Source: Rhodothermales bacterium (GTDB lineage Bacteria > Bacteroidota > Rhodothermia > Rhodothermales > Bin80). From it: a stretch of DNA of 48,825 nucleotides. The translations under genes were made by a program, and so were the position numbers. This document shows, piece after piece, positions 1 through 7,042 of this stretch. The notes under the pieces are model-generated. The model was given only the letters and a program-made list of their open reading frames with translations. It ran no database searches and had not been told where the DNA came from. Position 1 is the stretch's first letter. Each line of letters starts with the position of its first letter. The stretch is from positions 1-48,825 of the forward strand of contig JAJECE010000098.1 in assembly GCA_022822185.1 (NCBI GenBank), written 5' to 3'.

Positions 1-98
1 AGATTAATCCCAGGGATTTTCTCCTGCATGGAGATCATTTGTATGTGTCTTCACCGTGGGAAGAGTATGTCTACGGCTATGAGTTTGACCTAGAGTGA
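1..98 (+). CDS. Propeller lipoprotein, 3' fragment (copy 0 of the array)
   Basis: This is the last 31 codons and TGA stop of a gene that begins before the window. The reading frame starts at base 3 and ends in SSPWEEYVYGYEFDLE, identical to the C-terminus of the complete paralogue ending at 1351. It shows that the tandem array extends leftwards beyond the window. The function is inferred only from the paralogues: an exported NHL/TolB-like six-bladed propeller lipoprotein. Confidence 0.85.
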   Translation, partial: INPRDFLLHGDHLYVSSPWEEYVYGYEFDLE

Positions 99-119
99 AG
101 GGAGCCGCCAGAATTCAGA

Positions 120-266
120 ATGCTGTTTACAATGATGGTGAGTGCAGAACTGTGGTTATGGAGAGTGACGGAAGATGGGTGCAGTGGATTGTATGCAACG
201 ACGGAAGTTCCGGCGAGTTTCGAGGCACTGGATCCTATGGGGCATGACCTGATCTGCCGTAGATGA
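120..266 (+). other. Spacer ORF (48 codons) overlapping the next propeller start
   Basis: The conserved spacer between array copies holds an open frame beginning MLFTMMVSAE and ending in a TGA that overlaps the ATG of the next gene (ATGA). The arrangement would suit translational coupling. Against coding function, many of the differences between the spacer copies change amino acids (W/R, C/R, Y/R/C, T/R), and there is no obvious ribosome binding site. It may be a leader peptide or an open spacer spread by duplication. Confidence 0.3.
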
Positions 267-1351
267 ATTTCATTCCCATTCCCCGCATATTTCTATCTCT
301 TAGATGGGGATGTGCGGGGATTCTGTTTCTGTTATTCTCCTTGACTGCCTGTCAGAACGGGGAAACAGTGCTTACTCGATTTGAAGATTCTCCGGTTATT
401 GACAGCTTACTGGAGTCTGCGCCTCACTTCGTGGTCAATACGGACATTGAACCGGAAAGATGGATCGCAACGACTAGGTTGGGTTTTCCAACTGATTCGT
501 TGATTCTTGGCCGTCCAGGCAATATGATCTCAGTTGGAGATAGTATTTACATTTCTGAATCGCACGGCCATAATGTCTTCGCGGTAGGGGATGATGGCTA
601 TCTGAGTCGGAAAATAGGTGCACAAGGAAAAGCTCCTGGAGAGTTTGATCACATACGGGGGATTGATTATGACGGTTCGCACATATTCATTAAGGATTTT
701 GGGCGTATACAGATATTCACGAAAAACTTTGAATACGTTGATTTTTTTTCTCATTTCGGGTTACGTGATCAAATTTCGGTTTCCCCTGAGTATATATTTC
801 TGGAATGTATCGGGATTGACTGGCTGATTTGTCCTTATGGCAAATCCCCTCCCTATTCATGGATCGAATCCGCCAAGTTACTTCCTGTTTTGGAGGTGGA
901 CGGTCGGTCGGGAGAAAATGGCAATCTCGTAACGGTTTCTCCTGGAGGGAATCGAATTGCAGTGACATACAAGGGACTCCCGTATATCTTTGTTTATTAT
1001 GATCAATTCAGACATCTGAAGACCATTCGGTTTGAGGGAAAGCGGGTTCGTGATTTTGAGCCCGCTGTTGGTCACCCCGATGGCTCCCTTGGAGGAATAG
1101 AACCGGGTACGCGTGGATTCATTTTAAGAATAAAGTTCCTCAATTCTCGCTATCTAATTGTAAATTCGGAGGGTAATTATGTCATTGATTTATCTGAAAA
1201 TGACTACGAAATCGCCGCAAAAGTGATTTTTACCACCTTCGACGATACAGAGAAGATTAATGCCAGGGATTTTCTCCTGCATGGAGATCATTTGTATGTG
1301 TCTTCACCGTGGGAAGAGTATGTCTACGGCTATGAGTTTGACCTAGAGTGA
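263..1351 (+). CDS. Six-bladed beta-propeller lipoprotein, copy 1
   Basis: This is a 362-residue exported protein. A hydrophobic signal segment ends in the lipobox LTAC at about residues 27-30, so it is probably a lipoprotein of the cell envelope. Around residues 115-152 it carries an NHL-like blade: GKAPGEF, then GIDYDGSHIFIKDFGRIQIF, the usual G-x-PGEF...D...RIQxF pattern. The rest repeats shorter blade-like strands. NHL/TolB-like propellers bind ligands or partner proteins and the array gives no hint of an enzyme. It is about 85-90 % identical to the three genes downstream, with differences concentrated at aligned positions near residues 157-168, 230-236 and 286-291. The start follows the coupling ATGA overlap with the spacer ORF. 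The specific ligand is unknown. Confidence 0.8.
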   Translation: MNFIPIPRIFLSLRWGCAGILFLLFSLTACQNGETVLTRFEDSPVIDSLLESAPHFVVNTDIEPERWIATTRLGFPTDSLILGRPGNMISVGDSIYISESHGHNVFAVGDDGYLSRKIGAQGKAPGEFDHIRGIDYDGSHIFIKDFGRIQIFTKNFEYVDFFSHFGLRDQISVSPEYIFLECIGIDWLICPYGKSPPYSWIESAKLLPVLEVDGRSGENGNLVTVSPGGNRIAVTYKGLPYIFVYYDQFRHLKTIRFEGKRVRDFEPAVGHPDGSLGGIEPGTRGFILRIKFLNSRYLIVNSEGNYVIDLSENDYEIAAKVIFTTFDDTEKINARDFLLHGDHLYVSSPWEEYVYGYEFDLE

Positions 1352-1372
1352 AGGGAGTCGCCAGGATTCAGA

Positions 1373-1537
1373 ATGCTGTTTACAATGATGATGAGTGCAG
1401 AACTGTGGTTGTGGAGAGTGGTGGAGGATGGGTGCAGTGGATTGTATGCAACGACGGAAGTTCCAGCGAGTTTTGTGGCACTGAATCCTATGGGGATCTG
1501 TTTGCGGCATGACCATGACCTGATCTGCCGTAGATGA
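1373..1537 (+). other. Spacer ORF (54 codons) overlapping the next propeller start
   Basis: This is the second copy of the spacer frame, again starting MLFTMM and ending with a TGA overlapping the ATG at 1534. It carries six extra residues near the end compared with the spacer at 120-266 and stays in frame. Coding status is doubtful because many differences between spacer copies are amino-acid changing. Confidence 0.3.
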
Positions 1538-2628
1538 ATTTTATTCCCATTCCCCGCATATTTCCATCTCTTAGATGGGGATGTGCGGGGATTCTGTTTC
1601 TGTTATTCTTCTTGACTGCCTGTCAGAGCGGGGAAACAGCACTTACTCGATTTGAAGATTCTCCGGTTATTGACAGTTTACTGGAGTCTGCGCCCCACTT
1701 CGTGGTCGATACGGATATTGAACCGGAAAGATGGATCGCAACGACTAGGTTGGGAACTCCAACTGACTCGTTATTTCTTGGCAGCCCGGCCAATATGATC
1801 TCAGTTGGAGATAGTGTTTACATTTCTGAATCGTATGGCCATAACATCTTCGCGGTAGGAGATGATGGCTATTTGAGCCGGAAAATTGGTACCCAGGGAA
1901 AAGCTCCAGGAGAGTTTAATCACATATGGGGGATTGATTATGACGGTTCGCACATATTCATTAAGGATTTTGGGCGTATACAGATATTCACGGAAAAATT
2001 TGAATACGTTGGCTCTTTTTCCCTTTTCGCTATAGCATTTCAACAGCAATTTTCGGTTTCTCCTGATTATATACTTCTAGAATGTATCGGGATTGACTGG
2101 CTAGTTTGTCCTTACAGAAAATTACCCCCTTATTCCTGGATTGAGTCTGTCAGGTTACTTCCTGTCTTGGAGGTGGACGGTCGGTCGGGAGAAAATGTTA
2201 ACGCCGTGACGGTTTCTCCTGAGGGGGAGCGAATTGCAGTGGCATACTTGGGACTCCCGTATATCTTTATCTATGATGATCAATTCAGGCATCTGAAGAC
2301 CATTCGATTCGAGGGCAAGCGAGTTCGTGATTTTGAGCCCGCTGTTGGTCACCCCGATGGCTCCCTTGGAGGAATAGAACCGGGTACGCGTGGATTCATT
2401 GGCACAATGAGGTTCCTTAATTCCCGCTATCTAATGGTAAATTCGGAGGATAATTATGTCCTTGATTTGTCTGAAAATGACTATGAAATGGCCGCAAAAA
2501 TGATTTTCACCACCTTCGACGATACAGAGAAGATTAATGCCAGGAATTTTCTCCTGCATGGAGGTAATTTGTATGTGTCTTCACCGTGGGAAGAGTATAT
2601 ATACGGCTACGAGTTTGATCTGGAGTAA
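1534..2628 (+). CDS. Six-bladed beta-propeller lipoprotein, copy 2
   Basis: This 364-residue paralogue of the gene at 263-1351 has the same lipobox (LTAC before QSGE) and the same NHL-like blade (GKAPGEF, then GIDYDGSHIFIKDFGRIQIF). Compared with copy 1 it differs most at residues about 157-170 (FSLFAIAFQQQF against FFSHFGLRDQI), at the residue before GLPYIF (L instead of K) and after GTRGFI (GTM instead of LRI). These are isolated differences in otherwise almost invariant protein, which suggests that the changing positions contact something that varies. It is a predicted envelope lipoprotein of unknown ligand and part of the tandem array. Confidence 0.8.
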   Translation: MNFIPIPRIFPSLRWGCAGILFLLFFLTACQSGETALTRFEDSPVIDSLLESAPHFVVDTDIEPERWIATTRLGTPTDSLFLGSPANMISVGDSVYISESYGHNIFAVGDDGYLSRKIGTQGKAPGEFNHIWGIDYDGSHIFIKDFGRIQIFTEKFEYVGSFSLFAIAFQQQFSVSPDYILLECIGIDWLVCPYRKLPPYSWIESVRLLPVLEVDGRSGENVNAVTVSPEGERIAVAYLGLPYIFIYDDQFRHLKTIRFEGKRVRDFEPAVGHPDGSLGGIEPGTRGFIGTMRFLNSRYLMVNSEDNYVLDLSENDYEMAAKMIFTTFDDTEKINARNFLLHGGNLYVSSPWEEYIYGYEFDLE

Positions 2629-2649
2629 AGGGAGCGGTCAGGATTCAGA

Positions 2650-3810
2650 ATGCTTTTTACAATGATGTTGAGCGCAGAACTGCGGTTTTGGAGAGTGGTG
2701 GAGGATGGGCGCAGTGGACTGCGTGCGACGACGGAAGTTCCGGCGAGTTTTGTGGCACTGGGTCCTATGGGGACTCTGTTGCTGTTATTCTCCTTGACTG
2801 CCTGTCAGAACGGAGAAACGACACTTACTCGGTTTGAAGATTCCCCGGTTATTGACAGTTTACTGGAGTCCGCTCCCCACTTCGTGGTCGATACGGATAT
2901 TAAACCGGAAAGATGGATCGCAACGACTAGGTTGGGGACTCCAACTGACTCGTTATTTCTTGGCAGCCCGGGCAATATGATCTCAGTTGGAGATAGTATT
3001 TACATTTCCGAATCGTATGGCCATAACATCTTCGCGGTGGGAGATGATGGCTATTTGAGCCGGAAAATTGGTACCCAGGGAAAAGCTCCTGGAGAGTTTA
3101 ATCACATATGGGGGATTGATTATGACGGTTTGCACATATTCGTCAAAGATTTTGATCGTATGCAAATATTCACGGAGAAATTTGAATACGTCGGCTCATT
3201 CCCCAATGTCACTAGAGCATCTCAACTGCAATTTTCGGTTTCTCCTGATTATATATTTCTGGGATGTATCGGGATTGACTGGCTGATTTGTCCTTACAGC
3301 AAATTACCTCCTTATTCATGGATTGAGTCTGCCAGGTTACTTCCTGTGCTAGAGGTGGACGGTCGGTCGGGAGAAAACGGCAACATCGTAAGGGTTTCTC
3401 CTGAGGGGAATCGAATTGCAGTGGCATACATTGGGCTCCCGTATATCTTTGTCTATGATGATCAATTCAGACATCTGAAGACCATTCGGTTTGAGGGCAA
3501 GCGGGTTCGTGATTTTGAGCCTGCTGTTGGTCACCCCAATGGCTCCATTGAGGGAATAGAAGCGGGTACGCGTGGATTCATTACAAGCATGAAGTTCCTC
3601 AATTCCCGTTATCTAATGGTAAACTCGGAGGATAATTATGTCCTTGATTTGTCTGAAAATGACTACGAAATGGCCGCAAAAGTGATTTTTACCACCTTCG
3701 ACGATACAGAGAAGATTAATCCCGATGATTTTCTCCTGCATGGAGATCATTTGTATGTGTCTTCACCATGGGAAGAGTATGTATACGGCTACGAGTTTGA
3801 TCTGGAGTGA
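2650..3810 (+). CDS. Propeller lipoprotein, copy 3, with the spacer fused to the signal peptide
   Basis: The frame is 386 residues and differs from its paralogues at the N-terminus. The usual start and the first signal-peptide codons are missing. The spacer ORF (MLFTMML...) runs in frame into the hydrophobic stretch MGTLLLLFSLTAC and then the normal mature protein. The junction lies at a GGGG tract near 2767-2772. Comparison with copy 4 indicates loss of about 90 bases between two GGGG tracts. Translation may start at 2650, giving a very long n-region, or at the internal ATG just before GTLLLL, giving a short signal without the basic n-region. The mature part is intact, with an NHL-like blade and the variable sites of the family (SFPNVTRASQLQF; YIGLPY). 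Export could be impaired. Confidence 0.7.
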   Translation: MLFTMMLSAELRFWRVVEDGRSGLRATTEVPASFVALGPMGTLLLLFSLTACQNGETTLTRFEDSPVIDSLLESAPHFVVDTDIKPERWIATTRLGTPTDSLFLGSPGNMISVGDSIYISESYGHNIFAVGDDGYLSRKIGTQGKAPGEFNHIWGIDYDGLHIFVKDFDRMQIFTEKFEYVGSFPNVTRASQLQFSVSPDYIFLGCIGIDWLICPYSKLPPYSWIESARLLPVLEVDGRSGENGNIVRVSPEGNRIAVAYIGLPYIFVYDDQFRHLKTIRFEGKRVRDFEPAVGHPNGSIEGIEAGTRGFITSMKFLNSRYLMVNSEDNYVLDLSENDYEMAAKVIFTTFDDTEKINPDDFLLHGDHLYVSSPWEEYVYGYEFDLE

Positions 3811-3831
3811 AGGGAACGGCCAGGATTCAGA

Positions 3832-3972
3832 ATGCTGTTTACAATGATGGTGGATGCAGAACTGCGGTTGTGGAGAGTGGCGGAGGATGGGTGCAGTGGA
3901 TTTTGTGCGAGGACGGAAGTTCCGGCGAGTTTCGTGGCACTGGGTCCTATGGGGGATCCTTATGCGGCATGA
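3832..3972 (+). other. Spacer ORF, frameshifted version (46 codons)
   Basis: This third spacer copy begins MLFTMMVDAE but carries one extra base in the ATGGGGG stretch near 3950. It therefore stops at 3972 and no longer overlaps the next gene at 3988. Loss of coupling in this copy argues that the spacer frame is not essential. Confidence 0.25.
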
Positions 3973-3987
3973 CCTGATCTGCCTTAG

Positions 3988-5082
3988 ATGAAGTTCATTC
4001 CCATTCTCCGCATATTTCCATTTTTTAGATGGGGATGTGCGGGGACTCTGTTGCTGTTATTCTCCTTCACTGCCTGTCAGAGCGGAGAAACGACGCTTAC
4101 TCGGTTTGAAGATTCTCCGGTTATTGACAGCTTACTGGATTTTGCGCCCCACTTCGTGGTCGATACGGAGATTAAACCGGAAAGATGGATCGCAACGACT
4201 AGGTTGGGGACTCTAACTGGCTCGTTATTTCTTGGCAGCCCGGGCAATATGATCTCAGTTGGAGATAGTATTTACATTTCTGAATCGTATGGCCATAACA
4301 TCTTCGCGGTAGGAGATGATGGCTATCTGAGTCGGAAAATTGGTGCACGGGGAAAAGCTCCTGGAGAGTTTAATCACATAATGGGGATCGATTATGACGG
4401 TTCGCACATATTCGTCAAAGATTTTGATCGTATGCAAATATTCACGGAGAAATTTGAATACGTTGGCTCGTTTCCCAATTTCATGACACGAGGTCAACAG
4501 AGATTTTCGGTTTCTCCTGATTATATATTTCTGGAATGTATCGGGATTGACTGGCTGATTTGTCCTTATAGCAAGTTACCCCCCTATTCCTGGATCGAGT
4601 CGGTCAAGTTACTTCCTGTTTTGGAGGTGGACGGTCGGTCGGGAGAAAACGGCAACCTCGTAACGGTTTCTCCTGAGGGGGATCGAATTGCAGCAGCATA
4701 CGAGGGACTCCCGTATATCTTTGTCTATGATGATCAATTCAGACATCTGAAGACCATTCGGTTCGAGGGAAAGCGGGTTCGTGATTTTAATCCTGTTTTT
4801 GGTCCCCCCGCTGGATCTCCTGGAGGGATGGAACCGGGTACGCGTGGATTCATTTTCACCATGAAGTTTCTCAATTCCCGCTATCTAATCGTAAACTCGG
4901 GGGATAATTACGTTTTTGATTTATCTGAAAATGACTATAAAATCGCCGCAAAAGTGATTTTCAGCACATACGACGATACGGAGACAATTACAGTTCCCTG
5001 GGATTTTTTCCTGCATGGAGATCACTTGTACGTGTCGTCACCGTGGAAAGAGTATGTATACGGCTACGAGTTCGACCTGTAG
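3988..5082 (+). CDS. Six-bladed beta-propeller lipoprotein, copy 4 (last of array)
   Basis: This 364-residue predicted lipoprotein has a signal peptide ending in TAC followed by QSGE. It has the family NHL-like blade, here GIDYDGSHIFVKDFDRMQIF. It is the most divergent complete copy: DFNPVFGPPAGSPGG replaces DFEPAVGHPDGSLGG, and ITVPWDFFLHG replaces INARDFLLHG near the end. The usual variable sites read FPNFMTRGQQRF, YEGLPY and GFIFTMKF. The array ends here, with no further spacer copy downstream. The function is unknown beyond an exported ligand- or protein-binding propeller. Confidence 0.8.
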   Translation: MKFIPILRIFPFFRWGCAGTLLLLFSFTACQSGETTLTRFEDSPVIDSLLDFAPHFVVDTEIKPERWIATTRLGTLTGSLFLGSPGNMISVGDSIYISESYGHNIFAVGDDGYLSRKIGARGKAPGEFNHIMGIDYDGSHIFVKDFDRMQIFTEKFEYVGSFPNFMTRGQQRFSVSPDYIFLECIGIDWLICPYSKLPPYSWIESVKLLPVLEVDGRSGENGNLVTVSPEGDRIAAAYEGLPYIFVYDDQFRHLKTIRFEGKRVRDFNPVFGPPAGSPGGMEPGTRGFIFTMKFLNSRYLIVNSGDNYVFDLSENDYKIAAKVIFSTYDDTETITVPWDFFLHGDHLYVSSPWKEYVYGYEFDL

Positions 5083-5219
5083 CGAGGCGCAGCACACAAT
5101 TATCAAGGCATGTGAGCATGTCTGAGGGGCAATACCGTGAAAGCATGTAGCCGCGTATTGGGAGAATCTCAGAGATGTTGGCACTGATGCGTGGATGGGG
5201 CTGGTAAGGGAGACGCGGT

Positions 5220-5235
5220 TCCCCTAAAGAGGGGA
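5220..5235. terminator. Small hairpin between convergent genes
   Basis: The bases TCCCCT AAAG AGGGGA form a six-pair stem with a four-base loop between the end of the propeller array and the convergent dapD gene. No T-run follows on either strand, so terminator activity is only a possibility. Confidence 0.22.
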
Positions 5236-5274
5236 TACAGGCAGTTGTTCGTAAACATGCCCGCAGTCCGTAGA

Positions 5275-6084
5275 CTAACGCAGTGCAGATTCCAGCTCCG
5301 TTGCCGCGTCAGTCCGGGCATCACGGTACTTTACGATCACCGGCACATACGTGGCAATCCCGTGCTCACGGGCAAAAGAGCCGGACCGGGCACGGCTCCC
5401 GGGAACGACCACTGCACCGGCAGGCACCTCGCCCGGCTTGAGGATTCGCTCATGGACCAGGTCATAGATTCGTGTAGCCCCCGTCAGGATCACGCCGGGG
5501 GCCAGCACCGCACCTTCACGGACAATGCAGCCCTCATAGATCCCGCAGCCTCCGCCAAGAAAACAGTCATCCTCAATAATCACCGGCAAAGCCCCGGGAG
5601 GCTCCAATACGCCGCCGATCTGGACCGCAGCAGATACATGCACCCGTTTTCCGACCTGTGCACAACTGCCCACCAGAGCATGAGAGTCCACCATGGTTCC
5701 TTCATCCACATACGCACCTGTATTGATGTACATCGGGGGCATACAGATGACACCCGGGCTCACATAACAGCCCGTCCGGATGGAAGAACCTCCAGGCACC
5801 AGCCGGACCTGATCCTGGATACGGAGCGGTTTGAGGGGGAAGGTGTCCTTGTCAAAGAAAGGGGCGGGTCGCGCGGCAATCCTCGCCAGTCTCCCGGTCC
5901 GAAATCCGTAAAGCAGGCCCTCCTTTACCCAGGCATGCGCCTGCCAGCGTCCCCCCTCATTGCGGGAAGCCGCCCGCACAACCCCCTGATTGAGCGCGTC
6001 AACCAGATGTTCAAAGCCCGCTTCCTGCAGAGCGGGGTCATCAGATGAAAGCTGCTGCCGGATGGTGGAGGGTGAAAGAGACAT
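5275..6084 (-). CDS. dapD: 2,3,4,5-tetrahydropyridine-2,6-dicarboxylate N-succinyltransferase
   Basis: DapD transfers a succinyl group from succinyl-CoA to tetrahydrodipicolinate in the lysine and meso-diaminopimelate pathway in the cytoplasm. The protein is 269 residues from the ATG at 6084, typical for the family. An N-terminal helical part is followed by the left-handed beta-helix hexapeptide repeats (GGSSIRTGCYVSPGVICMPP, then YVDEGTMVDSHALVGSCAQV) and the tail GVVVPGSR-like segment before the C-terminus. The start at 6084 is preferred over one nine codons upstream because TAATG overlaps the stop of the preceding kinase gene by one base, indicating coupled translation. Neighbours give no other lysine genes. 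Confidence 0.93.
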   Translation of the reverse strand: MSLSPSTIRQQLSSDDPALQEAGFEHLVDALNQGVVRAASRNEGGRWQAHAWVKEGLLYGFRTGRLARIAARPAPFFDKDTFPLKPLRIQDQVRLVPGGSSIRTGCYVSPGVICMPPMYINTGAYVDEGTMVDSHALVGSCAQVGKRVHVSAAVQIGGVLEPPGALPVIIEDDCFLGGGCGIYEGCIVREGAVLAPGVILTGATRIYDLVHERILKPGEVPAGAVVVPGSRARSGSFAREHGIATYVPVIVKYRDARTDAATELESALR

Positions 6085-6845
6085 TAAACGGTCCGGGTAT
6101 GTGCAGCACACGCCGCACCAATAATACCGGCTTCATTCTGAAACTGTGCCGGCAGAAGCCGTGCATTTGTTTTGAGCAGGTGGAAGTAGTGCCTGGTGCG
6201 CTTCGGGCGGCTGACCCCGCCACCGAGAATGATCAGACTGGGGTCAAGCAGGAATTCAATGTAGGTCAGATATTTCTGGAGGCGCTTGGCCCATTTTTTC
6301 CAGGAGAGATCATCCCGCTTGCGTATGCTGTTGGCAGCCAATGCTTCCGCGGTAGTACCGCCCATCCGTAAATGGCCAAGTTCAAGATTGGGGACCAGGA
6401 CATGTCCGACAAACAGGCTGGAGCCGATGCCCGTGCCGAGCGTCAGGACAAGGGTCTTTCCAGATGCTCCTCTGCCCGCACCGTAATGAACCTCAGCATA
6501 GCCGGCAGCATCTGCATCGTTGAGTGCCGTGACCTCCAGTTCCAGTGTAGAGGAAAACAGTGCTTCTACATCGGTGCCGATCCAGGATGGATCAATATTG
6601 GCGGCCGTACATGCAATCCCGTCACGTATGCGTACCGGCATCGTGATCCCAACCTTTTTCTTCCACAAAAAGTGCTTTGCGACCGCATGCACAACCTCCG
6701 CAACCTCCTCTGGACATGCGCCACCGGGCGTGTCAAGACGGAAACGCTCCGAGGTCAGCTGCCCGGATTCAATATCAACCAGAGCACCCTTGATCCCGGT
6801 TCCCCCTATGTCTATTCCTAGAATCTCCAAGACAGGACGTGTCAA
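6084..6845 (-). CDS. ppgK: ROK-family glucokinase, polyphosphate type
   Basis: This 253-residue cytoplasmic sugar kinase has the ROK phosphate-binding motif near the N-terminus (GIDIGGTGIKGA). It has the second glycine-rich site LTLGTGIGSSLF near residues 136-147 and the sequence PNLELGHL, which in the polyphosphate/ATP glucokinases contributes to glucose binding. The length and the TPGG segment near residue 40 match PpgK rather than the longer zinc-containing ROK repressors. The expected reaction is phosphorylation of glucose to glucose 6-phosphate with polyphosphate or ATP. It is upstream of and coupled to dapD by a one-base stop/start overlap, although the two functions are unrelated. Phosphate-donor preference cannot be read from sequence alone. 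Confidence 0.85.
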   Translation of the reverse strand: MTRPVLEILGIDIGGTGIKGALVDIESGQLTSERFRLDTPGGACPEEVAEVVHAVAKHFLWKKKVGITMPVRIRDGIACTAANIDPSWIGTDVEALFSSTLELEVTALNDADAAGYAEVHYGAGRGASGKTLVLTLGTGIGSSLFVGHVLVPNLELGHLRMGGTTAEALAANSIRKRDDLSWKKWAKRLQKYLTYIEFLLDPSLIILGGGVSRPKRTRHYFHLLKTNARLLPAQFQNEAGIIGAACAAHTRTV

Positions 6846-6929
6846 CTAGATCCCAAAGATAGTACAAATTTGGCACCATATACAACCCGATGTGCGTATA
6901 CTAGGCGAGAAACCAAAAACTTTCCTGCA

Positions 6930-7037
6930 ATGGTCAGAATTATTTTCACCGTACTCCTGGTCGGATTACTCGCCCTGGGGGCATGCCAGTGCTCCGATAA
7001 ACCCGAACAATCTCCAGTAGAAACCTCTCGCATGTAG
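6930..7037 (+). CDS. Tiny predicted lipoprotein (35 residues)
   Basis: A short frame encodes a basic start (MVR), a hydrophobic run and the lipobox LALGAC at about residues 15-20, followed by about 15 polar residues (QCSDKPEQSP). This is the architecture of small bacterial lipoproteins. It ends five bases before the ATG of dnaG and is probably co-transcribed with it. No family is recognised. The lipobox is convincing but so short a frame could be fortuitous. Confidence 0.5.
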   Translation: MVRIIFTVLLVGLLALGACQCSDKPEQSPVETSRM

Positions 7038-7042
7038 ATCGA

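Noticed and set aside
1-5082. Diversity-generating retroelement acting on the propeller array
   Set aside because: No reverse transcriptase or template repeat is present, and the changes are not adenine-specific.
5191-6048. Long open frame opposite dapD
   Set aside because: It is the reverse of the dapD reading frame, with no family motif and a composition typical of antisense shadows.
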